The translations under genes and the position numbers were made by a program. The notes beneath the pieces are model-generated. The model was not told where the DNA came from. It saw only the letters and a list, made by a program, of their open reading frames with translations, and did no database searches. A stretch of DNA of 20,450 nt from Johnsonella ignava ATCC 51276 (lineage in GTDB: Bacteria > Bacillota > Clostridia > Lachnospirales > Lachnospiraceae): positions 18,831 to 39,280 of the forward strand of contig NZ_JH378838.1 in the NCBI RefSeq assembly GCF_000235445.1, written 5' to 3'. This document shows positions 7,960 to 15,326 of this stretch, piece by piece. The first letter of the stretch is position 1. The number at the start of each line of letters is the position of its first letter.

Positions 7960-8829
7960 TTAATGCGCTCCGAACAGGCTCTTAGAGAGGCTGCCGGTCT
8001 TGAACAGGGCGAAGCACAGCAGGACCGTGTAGCCCATGCAGGCCCATATCGCGCCTGAGATATTTCCGTCCGTGGCGATACTCTGTACCAAAACAGAGTA
8101 GATTCCCACGCACACCATGATTAGAAATGCCTGGAACGCCAATGCAAACAGGGATTTCAAGTAGTTCTGTCCTGTATGGCTCCAATCCCGGTTCGTCATA
8201 GTGGCAAGCGGAATCGGTCCAACGGAAGTTGTCAAATACACCTCGATCATGCGGCCGTAAATGACAAGCATGATACAGATGGAAAGGGCGTTCATGGTAA
8301 GCCCCACGAAAAGGGACTGGAACCACAGCCCGAACAGTTCTCCCGTGCCCAGGACTTCAAGCTGCGCCTCCATATCCGTGATGACGCTGCTGATATCAAT
8401 GGAGGTATTCCCAATGATGACGCCTGCGCTGCTGTTCACAACGCTTTGCCCCACATCGAAGATACCCATGACGATATTCCATGTGTTCGTCACAATGAGA
8501 ACGGCACAGAAAGTCTTGAAAATCCACTTGAAGAACATCCAGGTGTCCACATCGTGCAGATTATTTTTCTCTGTTACAAGCTGGATCAGCTCATAACACA
8601 TTACGAATGTCAGGATAACCCCGGCGATTGGAACGATCACCGTTTCAGAGAGGTTGCGGATCATAGAAAAGACGCCGCTGTTCCATGCCAGCGGCGTCTG
8701 TCCCACTTCACCGGCGATCTCACCTACTTTGGTATTGACCGTATCGAACATGCCCGACAGGTTTCCCGTGATCCCCTCGATGAGCAGCCCTCGGAGCCAT
8801 TCATCGAGTTTGTCGAGTATGCCGCCCAT
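7960..8829 (-). CDS. VirB6/TrbL-like conjugal transfer membrane protein (CD1112 type)
   Basis: Polytopic membrane protein, probably part of the inner-membrane channel. The 289-aa product has an N-terminal amphipathic region (MGGILDKLDEWLRGLLIEGI) and about five or six hydrophobic helices, including IVPIAGVILTFVMCYELIQL, WIFKTFCAVLIVTNTWNIVM, LTMNALSICIMLVIYG, FQAFLIMVCVGIYSVLV and WACMGYTVLLCFALF. It starts 20 bases after the Maff2 stop. A perfect 11-bp GC-rich inverted repeat followed by TTTT lies within the coding sequence (8666-8699) and may affect transcription. Confidence 0.88.
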   Translation of the reverse strand: MGGILDKLDEWLRGLLIEGITGNLSGMFDTVNTKVGEIAGEVGQTPLAWNSGVFSMIRNLSETVIVPIAGVILTFVMCYELIQLVTEKNNLHDVDTWMFFKWIFKTFCAVLIVTNTWNIVMGIFDVGQSVVNSSAGVIIGNTSIDISSVITDMEAQLEVLGTGELFGLWFQSLFVGLTMNALSICIMLVIYGRMIEVYLTTSVGPIPLATMTNRDWSHTGQNYLKSLFALAFQAFLIMVCVGIYSVLVQSIATDGNISGAIWACMGYTVLLCFALFKTGSLSKSLFGAH

Positions 8830-8849
8830 AAGCGATCACCGCCGGACGA

Positions 8850-9065
8850 TCAACCGAACAGGCCGGAGAGCAGAGGTACAAGGGTGATGCCGATGAGGGC
8901 GACACCGCCGCCGGCCATCAACTGTTTCATACCCTGGCTTTTGGAAGCAGGGTTGTCCTGGCCATAACCTTCCAGAAGGTTGATAACGCCCCAGATACCA
9001 AGACCTGCGCCCAGGGCCACTACGAGAGTCTGCAAAACACCAACTGCGCTGTTGAAAAATTCCAT
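8850..9065 (-). CDS. Maff2 family small membrane protein (VirB2 pilin-like)
   Basis: 71-aa protein with two hydrophobic helices (VGVLQTLVVALGAGLGIWGV and GGGVALIGITLVPLLSGLFG) separated by a short polar loop with NPASKSQGMKQL. This is the layout of Maff2 proteins in CTn-type ICEs and of VirB2-like pilin subunits. It starts behind AGGAGGATTATTTT at 9065. Its place between virD4 and the VirB6-like gene fits that family. A pilin role is inferred from topology and position. Confidence 0.88.
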   Translation of the reverse strand: MEFFNSAVGVLQTLVVALGAGLGIWGVINLLEGYGQDNPASKSQGMKQLMAGGGVALIGITLVPLLSGLFG

Positions 9066-9101
9066 AAAATAATCCTCCTAAAAAATGTTTTTGATTTTGG
9101 G

Positions 9102-10571
9102 TTAAGTTGTTGCGTCAATCTCGTACACATCGAAGGTGTCCGTGGGTTTTACCACGGCACGCTGCTTCTTCATGTACCGTTCCATGTCAAAGACATTTTT
9201 CGGGTCAGCGTCGGCCGTGTATCTGTAATTCGGGTGCCGGGTGAGATCGTACTTGTCCGAAAGAAACGGGCGCACGCCCCGCAGCATGAAGATACACTTG
9301 CCGCCGTCCATCACTGCCAATTCGTCCTGGGTCATCAACTCCTTTCCTAATTTCTGATAACTGAGGCCATGAGAAACTTGGCTACCCCGGTTTTCAGACT
9401 GGTTATAGAGATCAATGGTCTCTTTCCCCAGCAGCTCCGAAATTTCCTTGAGCGTGGATTTCTCCTTGCCTCCCAAAAACAAGGTGCTGTCACAGTTACC
9501 GACGATGGTATCTGCCGCATCCTTGTAGATGGTCTTTAACTGGCTCTGCGACTGCAAAATAATAGAAGCCGATATCTCACGGCTTCGGATGGTGGCGATC
9601 AGCTTATCGAAGTTCGGTATCTGGCCGATGTTGGCAAACTCGTCCAGGATCAGACGGACATGGACAGGCAGCCGCCCGCCGTAGAAGTCATCCGCCTTGT
9701 CGCAGAGCAGATTGAAAAGCTGACTATACATGAGGGCAGCCACGAAATTGAAAGTGCTGTCCGTATCTGACAGGATCACAAACAGCGCCGTCTTTTGGTC
9801 GCCCATGGTATCCAGTTCCAGTTCGTCATATTCCATCAGGTCCCGCAGCTCCTTGATATCGAAGGGAGCAAGCCGGGCGCCGCAGGAAATGAGGATGGAT
9901 TTTAAGGTTTTGCCCGCCGCCATCTTGAATTTGCGGTACTGCTTGACGGCGAAGTGGTTCGGCTCCCGTTCCTCCAACTGAGAAAAAAGCAGGTCCACCG
10001 GGCTTTGATAAGTCTCGTCGTCCTCTCTGGCCTCACTGGCATTGATAAGGTCCAGAAGTGTGATGAAGTTCTTTTCTTCCTCCGTGGCCTCGTACCAGAT
10101 GTAGCCGATCAGTGCGGAATAATAGAGGCGTTCCGCTTTGACCCAGAAATCTTACGAAGATTTTTCACCTTCGCCCTTCGTGTTCATAATCAGTGCGTTC
10201 ACCAACTTTAAGATATCCTTCTCTGACCGAATATAGGCCAGAGGGTTGTATTTCATGGATTTTCGGAAGTTTATCAGGTTGAGGCATTTGATACGGTATT
10301 TCTTCCGTTCCAGGAAAGTGCCGATCTCCGGCAGCAAGGTTCCTTTCGGATCAGTGCAGACATAGGACGAATGAGCTTGCAGCAGCGACGGCTTACAGAA
10401 GAACCGCGTCTTGCCGCTGCCGGAACCGCCGATCACCAGAATGTTTTTATTTCTGGCATACTTCGGCTGCTTTGGACGGCTCGCCATTGTGATCCGTTCC
10501 GTCTGCGTCATGGGGATGTTTTGGAAAAAGTCCTTGTCCATGTAGGGAGCAATATCCGCCGCCGTACCCCA
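9102..10571 (-). pseudogene. virD4: virD4 coupling protein, 3' part (interrupted by the IME and by a nonsense codon)
   Basis: C-terminal five-sixths of the type IV coupling protein (TraG/VirD4), the membrane ATPase that brings the relaxase-DNA complex to the channel. It begins at the IME junction in the codons for W-GTAADIAPYMDKDFF. Walker A (VIGGSGSGKTRFF) follows, then an in-frame TAA at 10152-10154 where the protein should continue GEGEKSS-x-DFWVKAERLYY. After the stop the frame stays open through LILDEFANIGQIP (Walker B) and SASIILQSQSQLKTIYK to the natural end at 9102. The stop is one base change from GAA, so it looks like a point mutation. An internal GTG at 9998 could only yield a fragment without Walker A. 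The other exon-like part is at 17498-17788. Confidence 0.93.
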
Positions 10572-10572
10572 G
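10568..10572. repeat. Left core of IME insertion, CCCAG
   Basis: CCCAG occurs at both IME borders (here and at 17497-17501). The uninterrupted virD4 sequence, rebuilt by keeping one copy, reads GTACCCCAGCGGGCAG and encodes ARWGT. A short shared core like this is the expected mark of serine-recombinase insertion. The exact crossover dinucleotide within it cannot be decided from the sequence. Confidence 0.8.
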
Positions 10573-10581
10573 GAAGCATTT

Positions 10582-10587
10582 TGTCAA
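10582..10587 (-). promoter_or_regulatory. TTGACA box at IME left end (-35 half of a split promoter)
   Basis: The minus strand reads TTGACA 14 bases before the end of the core CTGGG, pointing out of the element. In the integrated state the sequence 17 bases downstream is GC-rich virD4 DNA with no -10 box. If the element ends are joined, the box CATAAT (17488-17493) falls exactly 17 bases downstream, upstream of the recombinase gene. Circle-junction promoters are known for Tn4451-type elements; that this one works is inferred. Confidence 0.65.
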
Positions 10588-10644
10588 GTACCTTTTTATA
10601 TTTATGGATGCTTTTTCTATAAGGCTTTTTTCTTTTGGGCAAGG

Positions 10645-10677
10645 AAAAACAGTAAACCTTTTTTGATTTACTGTTTT
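10645..10677 (-). terminator. Rho-independent terminator at the end of the IME gene block
   Basis: The 11-bp stem AAAACAGTAAA/TTTACTGTTTT encloses a 10-base A/T-rich loop and has T-rich flanks on both sides, so it could act in both directions. It lies about 47 bases after the SAP/DUF6434 stop, near the IME left end, where it would limit readthrough into the 3' part of virD4. The same 33 bp recur at 13895-13927. Confidence 0.8.
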
Positions 10678-10723
10678 CGTGTTAGCTTTTATTAAATTGT
10701 TAGTTTAGCAAGCTGAAAATATC

Positions 10724-11341
10724 CTACTTGCAATACTCTTTTATTTTATAAGCATATTCAGTCAAAAGATTCTTTGAATAAATTTTTTCATTTCTTGAAT
10801 TTCTAACTTCTTTCCAAATAATGGAAGCTACTTTTAATTTATTTGAATAGTTGCAACTATTTTCATCTGCACAGAAATCCTTTAAAAATTGATTCCATTG
10901 ACAAACCGAATTATCATACTTGGCATAATCTGATTTTCCATAATAAACTTTCAGCATATCTTGAATTGTAAAACTCAAATCATTTTCGCTTTTTACTTTT
11001 CTCCAAGCAGTAGCCATATCAGCAGTAAATTTAAATGGTGAAACATCTGTTAAAATTGAGAAATATTCTCTAAATTGTGTGTTAAAGGAGAACCCACATT
11101 CAAGTAATGGCACATCTAAGGTAATAGTTTCCATTTTTTTCTTTTCATTTTTTATTGATGACTTTTTAATCAAATTACCCTTAAAATACTGCTCAATAAT
11201 ATAATTGAGTTCTTGTTTTATACCTCTATATTCTAATCCTAATGACTTGCATATCTGTGAAAGTTCTTCACGATACCAATAGTATTTACTAAATTCATCA
11301 AACGATGTAATTTTATCAAACTCAGGTCTACTTTCTATCAA
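10724..11341 (-). CDS. SAP domain / DUF6434 protein
   Basis: 205-aa protein of unknown role, possibly DNA-binding. The N-terminal 60 residues (ITSFDEFSKYYWYREEL, CKSLGLEYRGIKQELNYIIE) match the SAP-like helix-extended-loop-helix form. The C-terminal part (FSFNTQFREYFSILTDV, FTADMATAWRKVKSEN, WKEVRNSR) matches what I know as DUF6434. It probably starts at TTG 11341, behind GAGGAG, 12 bases after the previous stop. Such genes are common passengers in Firmicutes chromosomes and mobile elements. Family call from memory, function unknown. Confidence 0.75.
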   Translation of the reverse strand: MIESRPEFDKITSFDEFSKYYWYREELSQICKSLGLEYRGIKQELNYIIEQYFKGNLIKKSSIKNEKKKMETITLDVPLLECGFSFNTQFREYFSILTDVSPFKFTADMATAWRKVKSENDLSFTIQDMLKVYYGKSDYAKYDNSVCQWNQFLKDFCADENSCNYSNKLKVASIIWKEVRNSRNEKIYSKNLLTEYAYKIKEYCK

Positions 11342-11353
11342 TATTTTATCTCC

Positions 11354-11773
11354 TCAAAACCAATTTGCTTTTTCATTTCTAAATAAGGGTGTTTCACTCT
11401 CTTTATAAGGATTGTAGTTATTGCAATTACAGCCAAACTCTTTTAATGCTTTTATCTTATTATCGGCTGTCCAAACAATCAAAGAAATACCGTCAAATTC
11501 TTCAACTTTCCCTTCATTCATTTTATTTTTGAAGTGCCATTCTACAATAGTTTGATTATCCTTGTGAAAAAATTGCTTTATATCCCACGCAATCACTTTT
11601 CCTCTTGTATTCCACTCATTAAACCAGTGCTTTACTGTTTGGCGATTTTCATACTTGGGACACCAACTCTCAATATAAATTACGTCATCTGAAAAAATTT
11701 CATCTATCCCTAAGTCTTGTTGTACAAGCCACATATCAAACCATAAACGAATGATTTTTTCTCTTTCATCCAT
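11354..11773 (-). CDS. NTF2-like (SnoaL-type) protein
   Basis: 139-aa protein whose pattern fits the nuclear transport factor 2-like cone fold: an N-terminal helix (REKIIRLWFDMWLVQQDL), then IFSDDVIYIESW, HWFNEWNTRGKVIAWDIKQF, QTIVEWHFKNKM and FDGISLIVWTADNKIKALKEF. Members include enzymes and ligand-binding proteins, so substrate cannot be told. ATG 11773 is preferred because GGAGGTGC lies just upstream; an ATG at 11797 has no ribosome site. It is followed closely by the SAP/DUF6434 gene and is probably cargo. Confidence 0.8.
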   Translation of the reverse strand: MDEREKIIRLWFDMWLVQQDLGIDEIFSDDVIYIESWCPKYENRQTVKHWFNEWNTRGKVIAWDIKQFFHKDNQTIVEWHFKNKMNEGKVEEFDGISLIVWTADNKIKALKEFGCNCNNYNPYKESETPLFRNEKANWF

Positions 11774-11834
11774 AAATTTAAGCACCTCCAAAATCAAACA
11801 ACTATTTATAATTATACCATTTTTCCGATTGATT

Positions 11835-13295
11835 TTATAGGTCTAACTCATTCCTCTTTACCTGTGATAGTTGCTTTTTTTGTTCCTGTAACTGCTCTAT
11901 ACAGGTCTTAACTTTTTCTGCTTGTTCTACTTCTTCTCTTATCTCTAATATTTGATTGTAAAGGCTCTTTTTCTCTTTCTTCAAAGTGGTAACTTCTGTT
12001 TCCCATTTACTGATGGCTAAGGTCTTACTTTCTCCTAAATGTTCTTTGAGATATCTCTTAGCACTTTCAAATAAAATAAGCTCTGCCCTATGCTCGTTAT
12101 AAAAATCTTCTTGTCTGCTTTTCTTCGTCTTGGTATAGGCTTTGTAGGTATCCTTATACTTCAAATATTTTTCTGATTGGTCGATGAGTTTTGTTTTTTC
12201 ATCAATCTTCTTCTCGGTATCTTTTAAGGCTCGTGTTGTCTTGTAATTCTTATCTCGTAAATCGGTAATGCTCTCTTTTAATTGATTGATACTTGTGATG
12301 TTTTTCTCTTTGAGTAGCTGATAACTTTCAATATATTTCTCTAAGTCCGTATTATTCTTATCTGCATTTTTATGGATAAGATTTTCAAAGATTGACAACA
12401 AGTTTTCTTTGGGTAGGAGGGTGGACTTTGCATTTTCATTTTCTGCTTTTTCTTCTTTGCCTATTCCTCTTATCCAATTTAGCAATGCTTTTATTCTTCT
12501 TGAAATTTCTCTTAAAATCATATTTTGATGTTTGATTTCTCTATTGATATTTCCTCTGTCTGTAGCTATACCTTTCTTTTCCATTTGGGTTACTGATACT
12601 CCTAAATGAATGGTCGGTATTTGTTCTATACCTTGTCTTTGATAAGAGCGGTGATCCACCTTATCCTGTATGCTATTTTCTTCAAGATATTTATTTGTAA
12701 TGTCTGCCCATGCTTTTCGCCATTCTTCTGCTTTGCCTTGCTCATTCCAGTCTGTTGTATTTATCTTTCTTGTTTTGTAATTGCCATTTTTAAGTTTTAC
12801 CTTTTCTCTGTTTTCATCAAGGATATATTCCTTTTTTGATTTTGCTCCCCATGTTGTATCTTCATTTAGTGGTCGCATGGTAAGTAAGATATGGGCGTGA
12901 GGATTTCCATCATTTTTATCATGTAGGGCAATGTCGGCACACATACCTACTTTTACAAAGTTTTCTTTTACATATTCTCTTACAAGATTTATCTGTTTTT
13001 CTCTATCCAATTCTTTAGGCAAGGCTACTTCAATTTCTCTTGCAAGTTGGGAGTTTTTGCTTTTTTCGATTTTCTCAACACTGTTCCATAATGTTCCTCT
13101 ATCTAAAAATTCCTGTGGTGCATTTTGTGGTAAAAGAATTTCTGTGTATGTTATTCCTCCTTTTCTTGTAAAGTCATGGACTATGCCATCATATTCGTTT
13201 TTTATCTTTTCGCCACTTCGATAGGCGGAAGCTGCTACTGCACTTTTGCCTTTGCCTCTTGAAATAATCTTTATGCAAAGATGATATATCGCCAT
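11835..13295 (-). CDS. mobA: MobA/MobL relaxase (MobQ class)
   Basis: Nicks one strand at oriT and stays bound to the 5' end to lead the DNA into a recipient. The 486-aa protein has its probable catalytic tyrosine at Tyr25 (SAVAASAYRSGEKI), the same position as in RSF1010 MobA. The HUH metal site is H125 with NPHAH at 131-135 (HDKNDGNPHAHILLTMR). The relaxase domain covers about 1-260; the rest is a long Lys/Glu-rich coiled coil (about 300-486). ATG 13295 is chosen because AGGAGG lies 10 bases upstream and the family starts MAIYH; the frame is open further, to 13346. The candidate oriT lies just upstream. Confidence 0.95.
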   Translation of the reverse strand: MAIYHLCIKIISRGKGKSAVAASAYRSGEKIKNEYDGIVHDFTRKGGITYTEILLPQNAPQEFLDRGTLWNSVEKIEKSKNSQLAREIEVALPKELDREKQINLVREYVKENFVKVGMCADIALHDKNDGNPHAHILLTMRPLNEDTTWGAKSKKEYILDENREKVKLKNGNYKTRKINTTDWNEQGKAEEWRKAWADITNKYLEENSIQDKVDHRSYQRQGIEQIPTIHLGVSVTQMEKKGIATDRGNINREIKHQNMILREISRRIKALLNWIRGIGKEEKAENENAKSTLLPKENLLSIFENLIHKNADKNNTDLEKYIESYQLLKEKNITSINQLKESITDLRDKNYKTTRALKDTEKKIDEKTKLIDQSEKYLKYKDTYKAYTKTKKSRQEDFYNEHRAELILFESAKRYLKEHLGESKTLAISKWETEVTTLKKEKKSLYNQILEIREEVEQAEKVKTCIEQLQEQKKQLSQVKRNELDL

Positions 13296-13349
13296 AAGAA
13301 AAAACCTCCTTTCGTTTTTCTGATACTTTGATGTGGCGATAGACAAGAT

Positions 13350-13395
13350 TTCCTAAAAGAAATCGGATTGCTTTTTATCCGATTTCTTTTGGGAA
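13350..13395. repeat. Long hairpin between oriT and relaxase gene
   Basis: A perfect 14-bp inverted repeat (13355-13368 and 13377-13390, arm AAAAGAAATCGGAT) with an 8-base loop. It extends to 19 pairs if one T-G pair is allowed. It sits 55 bases before the relaxase start, in its untranslated leader. It lacks a clear T-run outside the stem, so it is not a standard terminator. It could attenuate mobA transcription or take part in oriT processing. Confidence 0.75.
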
Positions 13396-13425
13396 GTACA
13401 CAAGGGGTAGGAAATTTATTTCCGT

Positions 13426-13536
13426 AGGGGAGTGTAGCTCCCCTGTATCAGCGTTAGCTGATATGCCCTCTGCTAAGAGCCTTCGGAGAACGCACACACC
13501 TGTTAAGGTGTATATGTGCGCCCTTGTAAACAAGGG
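13426..13536 (+). other. Candidate oriT with MobQ-type nick site
   Basis: A 111-base noncoding stretch packed with five small hairpins: 13426-13444 (7-bp stem), 13446-13463 (7 bp), 13468-13479 (4 bp), 13491-13520 (5+6 bp with a 4-base bulge) and 13521-13536 (6 bp). On the plus strand ATGTGCGCCCT at 13513-13523 differs by one base from the MobQ nick consensus AAGTGCGCCCT (RSF1010/pSK41 type, from memory). By that analogy the nick would fall between 13520 and 13521. The inverted repeat with arms ACACCT/AGGTGT ends about 9 bases before it, as for MobQ relaxase binding sites. The relaxase gene next door is MobQ class. Confidence 0.8.
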
Positions 13537-13537
13537 A

Positions 13538-13858
13538 CTATTCTTCGATGTCCGTTTCTTCATCTTGGGTTTCGGTGTTTTGATTTTCTGTTTCTTCTCT
13601 GCTTTCAATGATTTTTTTAATTTTGATATTGGCTTCTTCTTTACAAATTAGTGATGTGAGTAGCTGATAAAATTCATCTTTGGTTAAATCCTTGCTTTCT
13701 GTAAAGATACTTTCAAAGACTGCTCCTTTTTCATATATTCTTTTATCTCTCTTTTTTCTTTCTTCCTGTTTCTGTTGACTGATGAGTTTTTTTCTTTTAT
13801 TTTGTAACTGCTTGATTTCTTCATCTGCCATTAAGATTTTTTCTTCAATGTTTTTCAT
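13538..13858 (-). CDS. DUF3847 family mobilization-associated protein
   Basis: 106-aa charged protein. Residues 1-45 form a coiled coil (EEIKQLQNKRKKLISQQKQE); then comes the conserved block FESIFTESKDLTKDEFYQLL, and the end is an acidic Glu/Thr-rich tail. DUF3847 genes commonly lie next to MobA/MobL relaxases in Firmicutes mobile elements. Its place beside the candidate oriT suggests an accessory (MobC-like) role, which is inference. Its stop codon abuts the oriT hairpins. Confidence 0.82.
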   Translation of the reverse strand: MKNIEEKILMADEEIKQLQNKRKKLISQQKQEERKKRDKRIYEKGAVFESIFTESKDLTKDEFYQLLTSLICKEEANIKIKKIIESREETENQNTETQDEETDIEE

Positions 13859-13894
13859 TTTCTCGTTTCCTCTCTTTCTATTTTTAGCAAATAA

Positions 13895-13927
13895 AAAAAC
13901 AGTAAACCTTTTTTGATTTACTGTTTT
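13895..13927 (-). terminator. Rho-independent terminator, second copy
   Basis: Same 33 bp as at 10645-10677, with stem AAAACAGTAAA/TTTACTGTTTT. It lies about 100 bases after the EXLDI-like gene and just upstream of DUF3847, so it separates the cargo genes from the mobilization genes. It may work in both directions. Confidence 0.8.
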
Positions 13928-14027
13928 TATACTATTTTTTATTTAATTGATATTACTAAAAATAGGAATTTTACGTGCTTGAGTAGATATTATATTTTCA
14001 GTCAATGCTTCATTCTTCATAACACAA

Positions 14028-14399
14028 TCAAATATCTAATATCTCAACAATTTCTCCATTGTGCTGTTTCAATTCAATCTTCCGAATTATTTCTTCTCCC
14101 AAATATTTAATAAAATCGCTTAATTCTGATGAAACTTCAAATATAATGTTGTGTTTACTATCATTCTCCGGATTAAATGTTGAATTATAATTTCTTTCGC
14201 TTGACCAATAATTCCAATTTACATCTGTTCTTTCGTAATAAACATAATTCTGTTTTTTTGTAACATATATTCTTTTGTTAATCAATACCTTTTCATCTTC
14301 AGATTTAAAAATATCAGAATATAATTTTAAGCCCTCAAATTGCTTATATTCTTTAATTTTATTATTTGAAACATTAAGCTTTATTTCTTTATAATCCAT
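14028..14399 (-). CDS. EXLDI-like family protein, function unknown
   Basis: 123-aa protein that ends in GEIVEILDI, matching the C-terminal E-x-L-D-I signature that names the EXLDI family. The middle (RIYVTKKQNYVYYERTDVNW) has the expected strand-rich pattern with many aromatic residues. It has GGAGG upstream of ATG 14399 and a possible -10 box TATAAT at 14439-14444 on the minus strand. Function of the family is unknown to me; the call rests on the terminal motif and the central Tyr-rich segment. Confidence 0.6.
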   Translation of the reverse strand: MDYKEIKLNVSNNKIKEYKQFEGLKLYSDIFKSEDEKVLINKRIYVTKKQNYVYYERTDVNWNYWSSERNYNSTFNPENDSKHNIIFEVSSELSDFIKYLGEEIIRKIELKQHNGEIVEILDI

Positions 14400-14461
14400 A
14401 ATCTTGCCTCCTTAAACTTGTTGCCTATACAGAAAAATATTATACCGCTTTGATTTACCGT

Positions 14462-14781
14462 TCATTTTTTCTTTTTAGTTTTTATTGCCGGTAATTCTTT
14501 ATACATAGAATTGAATAACCCTGTTAAATATTCTTTGTTGTCAACATCATCTACCAATAGCATTTCCTTTGCTCCATCATATGGTAACTCATACTTTGCA
14601 TTTGGCATATATGCTATTGCAGATTTAACAGGCTTCACTAAAAACCTATCATCATAAATTCCACCAACAATTTTTCCGCGATAATAAACAATATATTCGC
14701 CCATCATTGATCTACATGTTATTTCTTCCAACTCGGATAGTTGTTCTAAAATGAAATCTAAATATTTTTACTTGAAGCCAT
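14462..14781 (-). pseudogene. TfoX/Sxy N-terminal-domain protein, frameshifted near the start
   Basis: The body (CRSMMGEYIVYYRGKIVGGI, FLVKPVKSA, PYDGAKEMLLVDDVDNKEYL) is a TfoX N-terminal domain. An ATG at 14781 with GGGAG upstream starts MASSK, but then the frame shifts by one base in a run of A (near 14765) and gives a stop after seven codons. Adding one base there restores MASSK-x-YLDFILEQLSELEE, which leads straight into the domain, so a single-base deletion is the simplest reading. A TTG at 14731 could still start an 89-aa form. It lies 20 bases after the VOC gene, in the same operon. Confidence 0.8.
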
Positions 14782-14801
14782 TTTTCTATCTCCCTTAATT
14801 A

Positions 14802-15230
14802 CTAAAATTTCAATAGTCCATTTTCATCAAACTTGAAATTTGGACCCCATGCAACTTCCCAATAATATCCATCTAAATCCGAAAAATATGCGTGATATCC
14901 ACCCCAAAAGGTATCTTGCGGTTCTTTTACAATGGTTCCACCAATATTGCGTACTAAGTCAATTACACTATTAACATCTTCTTTATGTTCAACATTGTAA
15001 GCTAATGTAATTCCGAAAAATCCATTTCTTTTTGGCGGATTATTTTCATCAATGTCTTTTGCTAATTGTTCCAAAGGAAATAGTTCGAACTTTGTTCCCG
15101 GAGTATCAAAAAAACATACCGCCGGATTATTTTCTTTGCAATCAGTCTTATATCCTAAACCATCTCTATAAAACTTGATTGACTTTTCCATATCTTTAAC
15201 ACCTAAACAAATACAAGTAATTTTGTTCAT
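14802..15230 (-). CDS. VOC-fold (glyoxalase/bleomycin-resistance-like) protein
   Basis: 142-aa protein of the vicinal oxygen chelate superfamily: an N-terminal repeat CICLGVKDMEKSIKFYRDGLG with FFDTPGTKFELFP, and a second repeat FFGITLAYNVEHKEDVNSVI with GGYHAYFSDLDGYYWEVAW. Glu residues in FELF and WEVA are at usual metal-ligand positions. Members include glyoxalase I, dioxygenases and bleomycin or fosfomycin resistance proteins; the substrate cannot be assigned. It has GGAGG before ATG 15230 and the promoter at 15275-15303. Confidence 0.9.
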   Translation of the reverse strand: MNKITCICLGVKDMEKSIKFYRDGLGYKTDCKENNPAVCFFDTPGTKFELFPLEQLAKDIDENNPPKRNGFFGITLAYNVEHKEDVNSVIDLVRNIGGTIVKEPQDTFWGGYHAYFSDLDGYYWEVAWGPNFKFDENGLLKF

Positions 15231-15274
15231 TGTTACCTCCTTAATTCGTTATTTCTCTCTTAATAGTTATTGAT

Positions 15275-15303
15275 ATTATAGCATTTTTTAGGCATTTTTT
15301 CTA
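15275..15303 (-). promoter_or_regulatory. Promoter of the VOC-TfoX operon
   Basis: The minus strand carries TAGAAA (15298-15303), a 17-base spacer, then an extended -10 box TGCTATAAT whose TATAAT is at 15275-15280. It lies about 45 bases upstream of the VOC start codon. The -35 box is weak (4 of 6), which the extended -10 would compensate. Confidence 0.65.
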
Positions 15304-15326
15304 CTGCCAGATTTCCCTACTCACTA

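Noticed and set aside
13426..13536. Tandem hairpins read as an RNA gene, riboswitch or terminators
   Set aside because: No T-runs follow the stems, and the nick-site motif next to a MobQ relaxase gene explains the region better as oriT.
13375..13608. 77-codon minus-strand frame across the oriT region
   Set aside because: It runs through the hairpin cluster and the end of DUF3847 in another frame; the basic, low-complexity product looks accidental.
14439..14444. TATAAT as promoter of the EXLDI-like gene
   Set aside because: The -10 box is good but I see no convincing -35 box at 16-18 bases, so I did not list it as a separate promoter.
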